Origin: an uncultured Ruminococcus sp.
GTDB taxonomy: Bacteria > Bacillota > Clostridia > Lachnospirales > Lachnospiraceae
Direction: 5' to 3'
Assembly (NCBI GenBank): GCA_900066355.1
Contig: FMEL01000010.1
Span: 62,001-126,000, forward strand
DNA length: 64,000 nt
Both the position numbers and the translations under genes were made by a program. Each line of letters starts with the position of its first letter. Position 1 is the stretch's first letter. This document shows positions 60,929-64,000 of the stretch, in pieces. Below the pieces are notes generated by a model, which saw nothing but the letters and a program-made list of their open reading frames with translations, searched no databases and had not been told where the DNA came from.

Positions 60929-62452
60929 TCATGCCGGCATTCTCGAGAGTACACGGTCAATTGCCGCATCAATAACCAGATCAAGTTCTTTATCATCAGC
61001 CTCCGGCATCAGAGATGCTGCATCCTCATCAGAAATGATCTCAATAAGACTGCCGAATTTTTCTTTATATTTCAGTTTGCAGACTGCAAAGAACACAATT
61101 CCGAGCAGGCTCCACGCACCAACCATCATCCATTCCTGCATGATCAGAGTACCGCCGGAACCAGGAATACAGTATACGAGTACCATACATCCGGAAAGGA
61201 GCACCGCCATGGTTCCGACAAATTTGTACGCCGGAACACGGTAAGGTCTTGGCATATCCGGTTCTTTTTTCCGAAGAATCAGGAATGAAATCGAAACCAT
61301 ACAGTATGCAAGACAGCAGCCGAAGTTTCCTGCGTCACAGATCCACACCATCATGACACGTCCTGCAAAAGGAGCAAGCATGGTAAGAATACCGATCAGA
61401 ATCAGTGCATTTACTGGTGTTTTGTGCTTCGGATGAAGTTTTGCAAACACCTTCGGAATCATGTAGGATTCTGCCATGGAGTATAAAGCACGGGAACCAC
61501 CGATCATAAAGGAGTTCCATGAAGTCACGATACCACACATACCGCCTACAATGATGACTTTCGCCATCACGGATGTTCCAAAAGCTTTCGCCATGGCATC
61601 CGCGGTAACAAGGCCTGTCGTACTCTGGGAAAGTGCTATTTCCGCCGGGTTCAGGACATATCCTACAGATAAAATTACGAAAGAATAAAATACAACTGCC
61701 AGTACAACAGACAGGATCATCATCTTACCTATCTTTTTAAGCGGTACATTGATTTCTTCTGCCGCCTGCGGGATAACATCAAAACCAATAAAGAAAAACG
61801 GTGTGATAACGGCAACTTTCAATACATTTTTTGCCATTGTTCCCGTTGTTTCACCCATAAACATCTGTCCCTGCAGATTGTCTACATTACCGTTAATCAC
61901 TGATGCTACGATCAGAAGGATTCCTGCGCCACCGATGATGCAGGTCAGAACAGTCTGGAGTACTGCTGCTGTTTTTGCCCCCAGGATATTGATCATCATA
62001 ATGAAAAATGCCACGAGAATTGCCACGATCAGCCAGGATGCATAAATATCAAATCCTGCTACCGTATAAAGATAACCTTTGAGGAATCCCGGCCACAGAT
62101 AGGTAATGATCGTCGGAAATGCACATGCCTCAAAACAGGTAACACCGACATATCCGAGAACAATTGCCCATGTACAGATAAAAGAACCCGTCGCCCCCAT
62201 TGCCTTGTAACTGAATACATGTTCCCCGCCACACTGTGGCATGGCAGCCGTCAGTTCTGCGTATGTAAGACCGACAAAAAAGATCATGACACCGCCGAGC
62301 GCAAATGCAAGTGCCGCACCGACAACACCGCCTGCATCGATCCATGTTCCGGAAGATACGACCCAGCCCCAGCCGATCATAGCTCCGAAAGCGATCACAA
62401 GAATATCCCATGCACTGAATACTTTATCAAATTCTGATTTTTTCTGTCCCAT
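60929..62452 (-). CDS. APC-family amino acid/amine permease
   Basis: The 507-residue membrane protein has about 12 helices with the APC consensus GAMIGWGWVVSSGTWI in helix 1 and the FIGFDVIPQAAEEI segment. It imports or exchanges an amino acid or amine. The start at 62452 has GGGGAGG 9 bases upstream; the open frame extends 13 codons into the preceding gene. Confidence 0.9.
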   Translation of the reverse strand: MGQKKSEFDKVFSAWDILVIAFGAMIGWGWVVSSGTWIDAGGVVGAALAFALGGVMIFFVGLTYAELTAAMPQCGGEHVFSYKAMGATGSFICTWAIVLGYVGVTCFEACAFPTIITYLWPGFLKGYLYTVAGFDIYASWLIVAILVAFFIMMINILGAKTAAVLQTVLTCIIGGAGILLIVASVINGNVDNLQGQMFMGETTGTMAKNVLKVAVITPFFFIGFDVIPQAAEEINVPLKKIGKMMILSVVLAVVFYSFVILSVGYVLNPAEIALSQSTTGLVTADAMAKAFGTSVMAKVIIVGGMCGIVTSWNSFMIGGSRALYSMAESYMIPKVFAKLHPKHKTPVNALILIGILTMLAPFAGRVMMVWICDAGNFGCCLAYCMVSISFLILRKKEPDMPRPYRVPAYKFVGTMAVLLSGCMVLVYCIPGSGGTLIMQEWMMVGAWSLLGIVFFAVCKLKYKEKFGSLIEIISDEDAASLMPEADDKELDLVIDAAIDRVLSRMPA

Positions 62453-62456
62453 AGAC

Positions 62457-63077
62457 TCATTCCTCCCCGCTTCCGAATTTTCTTCTGACAAGTTCCTCGA
62501 TGTAATCTGCTGTTCCCTCTATCCCAAGATAAGAGCTGTCAATCAGGATATTTCGATTGTGACGATCACCACGGTTGCTTCCTGTCAGTGCCAGATGACG
62601 TTTGTGATATCGTTTATCTTTTTCCAGAAGAAGAATTCTGGCATCCTTCTCTGTAAGATTATGGCTCTCCATAATGTTGTGAATTCTTACATCATCCGGA
62701 GCATAGATAAATGCCCTCAGAAGATTGATCTTATCGGAATCTTTGAGAATATAATCCGCAGAACGTCCGATGATCACACAGGATTCTTTCTCTGCCAGTT
62801 TACGGATAATCTGCTTCTGCACATGAATCGCACGATCTGTCAGATCCGCATATTTTGAAAAGGATCCTCTGACATCACCCTCCGCACCTTTACCTGCGAT
62901 TGTGCCGCCTTCTTCAACTTTTTCCATTATTTCTTTTGGTATTCCGACCTCTTCGATGATCTCGTCCACGAGTTCACGATTATAAAATTTGATATTGAGG
63001 TCTTCTGCTATTTTTCTGCCTATGGCATTACCTTTGGCGCCGTATTCACAGCCAATCGTTATTACCAGATGTCTCAT
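62457..63077 (-). CDS. Cytidylate kinase-like family protein
   Basis: The 206-residue P-loop-like protein resembles the cytidylate kinase-like family: ITIGCEYGAKGNAIGRKIAED in the P-loop position, CVIIGRSADYIL and the LEKDKRYHKRH lid. The usual GxxGxGK loop is altered, so its nucleotide use is uncertain. It overlaps the APC permease region closely and probably shares its operon. Confidence 0.8.
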   Translation of the reverse strand: MRHLVITIGCEYGAKGNAIGRKIAEDLNIKFYNRELVDEIIEEVGIPKEIMEKVEEGGTIAGKGAEGDVRGSFSKYADLTDRAIHVQKQIIRKLAEKESCVIIGRSADYILKDSDKINLLRAFIYAPDDVRIHNIMESHNLTEKDARILLLEKDKRYHKRHLALTGSNRGDRHNRNILIDSSYLGIEGTADYIEELVRRKFGSGEE

Positions 63078-63096
63078 ACCGATTTTCTCTTAATAG

Positions 63097-63138
63097 AAAA
63101 AAGCGCGCGAACCACTGATGATGATCCGCGACGCCCTT
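63097..63138 (-). terminator. Terminator of the aminotransferase gene
   Basis: On the minus strand GCGTCGCG pairs with CGCGCGC, followed by TTTTTT. Confidence 0.65.
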
Positions 63139-63157
63139 GTCACTTTTTCATTCTTAT

Positions 63158-64000
63158 TTATTTTTCCAGGGATTTGATCGTATCTTCAATGATCGCAACT
63201 GCTTTGTCGCAGTCTTCTTCTGTCACGATAAGCGGTGGAATCATACGGATGATATGTGCTCCGATCGCTGTGATCAGAAGTTTGCGATCCAGGCAGCCGT
63301 GTTTTACATCTACACCACCGATCGTATCATCAAATTCCACACCAACCAGAAGTCCCTGATGTCTTACTTCTTTTACATGTGGAAGTTTTTCCAGTTTGGA
63401 TGCAAAGTAGTCACCGACTTTTTTCGCATTTCCCGCAAGATCTCTGTCAAGAAGTTCGTTAACTTCTGCAAGTGCTGCCGCACAGCTTACCGGATGTCCG
63501 CCGAATGTAGTTCCGTGGGAACCTGCCGAAAATGCTTTTGCAACTTCTGCTGTCGCACAGATTGCACCGATCGGCATGCCGCCGCCAAGTGCTTTCGCCA
63601 TGGAAACGATATCTGGTTTGATTCCGTAGTTCATATAAGACATTACTGCACCGGTTCTGCACCATCCGGTCTGTACCTCATCGATCAGAAGAAGCATATC
63701 ATTCTCATCACAGAATTTACGAAGTCCCTGCATAAATTCCATTGTTGCAGGATGTACACCGCCTTCTCCCTGTACCGGCTCAACCATGATTGCAATGGTG
63801 TTTTCGGTACATGCATCTTTAAATGCCTGCAGATCATTATACGGTGCATAGGAGAATCCGTATGTCATCGGTCCGAAACCAACCTGGCATCCGTTTCCCG
63901 GCTGACCGGTTGCGGACATGGCACCGAAGGTTCTTCCATGGAAGCCCATCTTTGCAGTTACGATATGGTAACGGTTCGGTCCGTATTTTTCTATGCCATA
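63158..64000 (-). CDS. Class III PLP aminotransferase, C-terminal part (cut by window edge)
   Basis: 281 codons are visible and run off the end of the window. Features are the KMGFHGRTFGAMSATGQ segment, LLIDEVQTGWCRTG, the PLP lysine in SMAKALGGGMPIGA, and TTFGGHPVSCAAAL. The closest look is to acetylornithine/succinylornithine or 4-aminobutyrate aminotransferases; the permease and alcohol dehydrogenase nearby suggest amine or amino acid degradation. Confidence 0.88.
   Translation of the reverse strand, partial: YGIEKYGPNRYHIVTAKMGFHGRTFGAMSATGQPGNGCQVGFGPMTYGFSYAPYNDLQAFKDACTENTIAIMVEPVQGEGGVHPATMEFMQGLRKFCDENDMLLLIDEVQTGWCRTGAVMSYMNYGIKPDIVSMAKALGGGMPIGAICATAEVAKAFSAGSHGTTFGGHPVSCAAALAEVNELLDRDLAGNAKKVGDYFASKLEKLPHVKEVRHQGLLVGVEFDDTIGGVDVKHGCLDRKLLITAIGAHIIRMIPPLIVTEEDCDKAVAIIEDTIKSLEK

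Overview
The window looks like the chromosome of a gut Lachnospiraceae member (Blautia/Ruminococcus/Roseburia-like Bacillota). It has low-to-middle GC, strong AGGAGG ribosome binding sites, sigma-A promoters with 16-18 bp spacers and many intrinsic terminators. It also has meso-diaminopimelate dehydrogenase, MsmK-type sugar ABC systems, GH94 phosphorylases and a GRM5-type bacterial microcompartment. This taxonomic placement is inference from gene content. No rRNA, tRNA or convincing CRISPR array was seen. Most genes lie on the minus strand.

1-9.3 kb: a LacI regulator (cut by the window edge) follows a class II aldolase gene; fucose mutarotase fucU is divergent. Then come a 5'-truncated DUF5057 gene next to a diverged 53-bp tandem array, an SH3-domain membrane protein, and a candidate small structured RNA with its own promoter and terminator. 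L-fucose isomerase fucI and a divergent AraC regulator complete the region.

9.3-23.8 kb: a fucose/1,2-propanediol microcompartment locus, all on the minus strand. Two units start at strong promoters preceded by the same A/C-rich ~11-bp repeats: (i) glycyl radical diol dehydratase plus its activase; (ii) fuculose-phosphate aldolase, PduP, a zinc alcohol dehydrogenase, four BMC-H shell proteins, PduL, EutN-type vertex protein, PduS, PduT-like BMC-T, a DeoR regulator, PduQ and a PduO/GlcG fusion. Together they would convert fuculose-1-phosphate via lactaldehyde and 1,2-propanediol to propionaldehyde, then propanol and propionyl-phosphate. Fuculokinase and propionate kinase are not in the window.

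24-33 kb is a patchwork. A PHP hydrolase is followed by a BspA-like leucine-rich-repeat protein gene lying between two ~0.4-kb direct repeats. Next are a long inverted repeat and a cobalamin riboswitch with two successive terminators ahead of a Cys-rich small protein. NudC, a cytosolic sugar-sensor/GGDEF protein, a decayed sugar ABC/GH3 locus (amber codon, frameshifts, deletion) and an AraC regulator follow.

33.6-46 kb: a LacI-controlled oligosaccharide operon: binding protein, two permeases, MsmK ATPase, an HPr-like protein lacking the active-site His, a GH32 enzyme and two GH94 phosphorylases, with the LacI gene divergent.

46-64 kb: a polar amino acid ABC transporter, two secreted NlpC/P60-type cell wall proteins, ddh, a DnaJ/DUF5685 pair, a zinc-ribbon membrane protein, an RlmI-like methyltransferase, a DUF1002 protein and an XdhC-family protein. 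The window ends with an iron alcohol dehydrogenase, an APC permease, a cytidylate-kinase-like protein and a class III aminotransferase cut by the edge.
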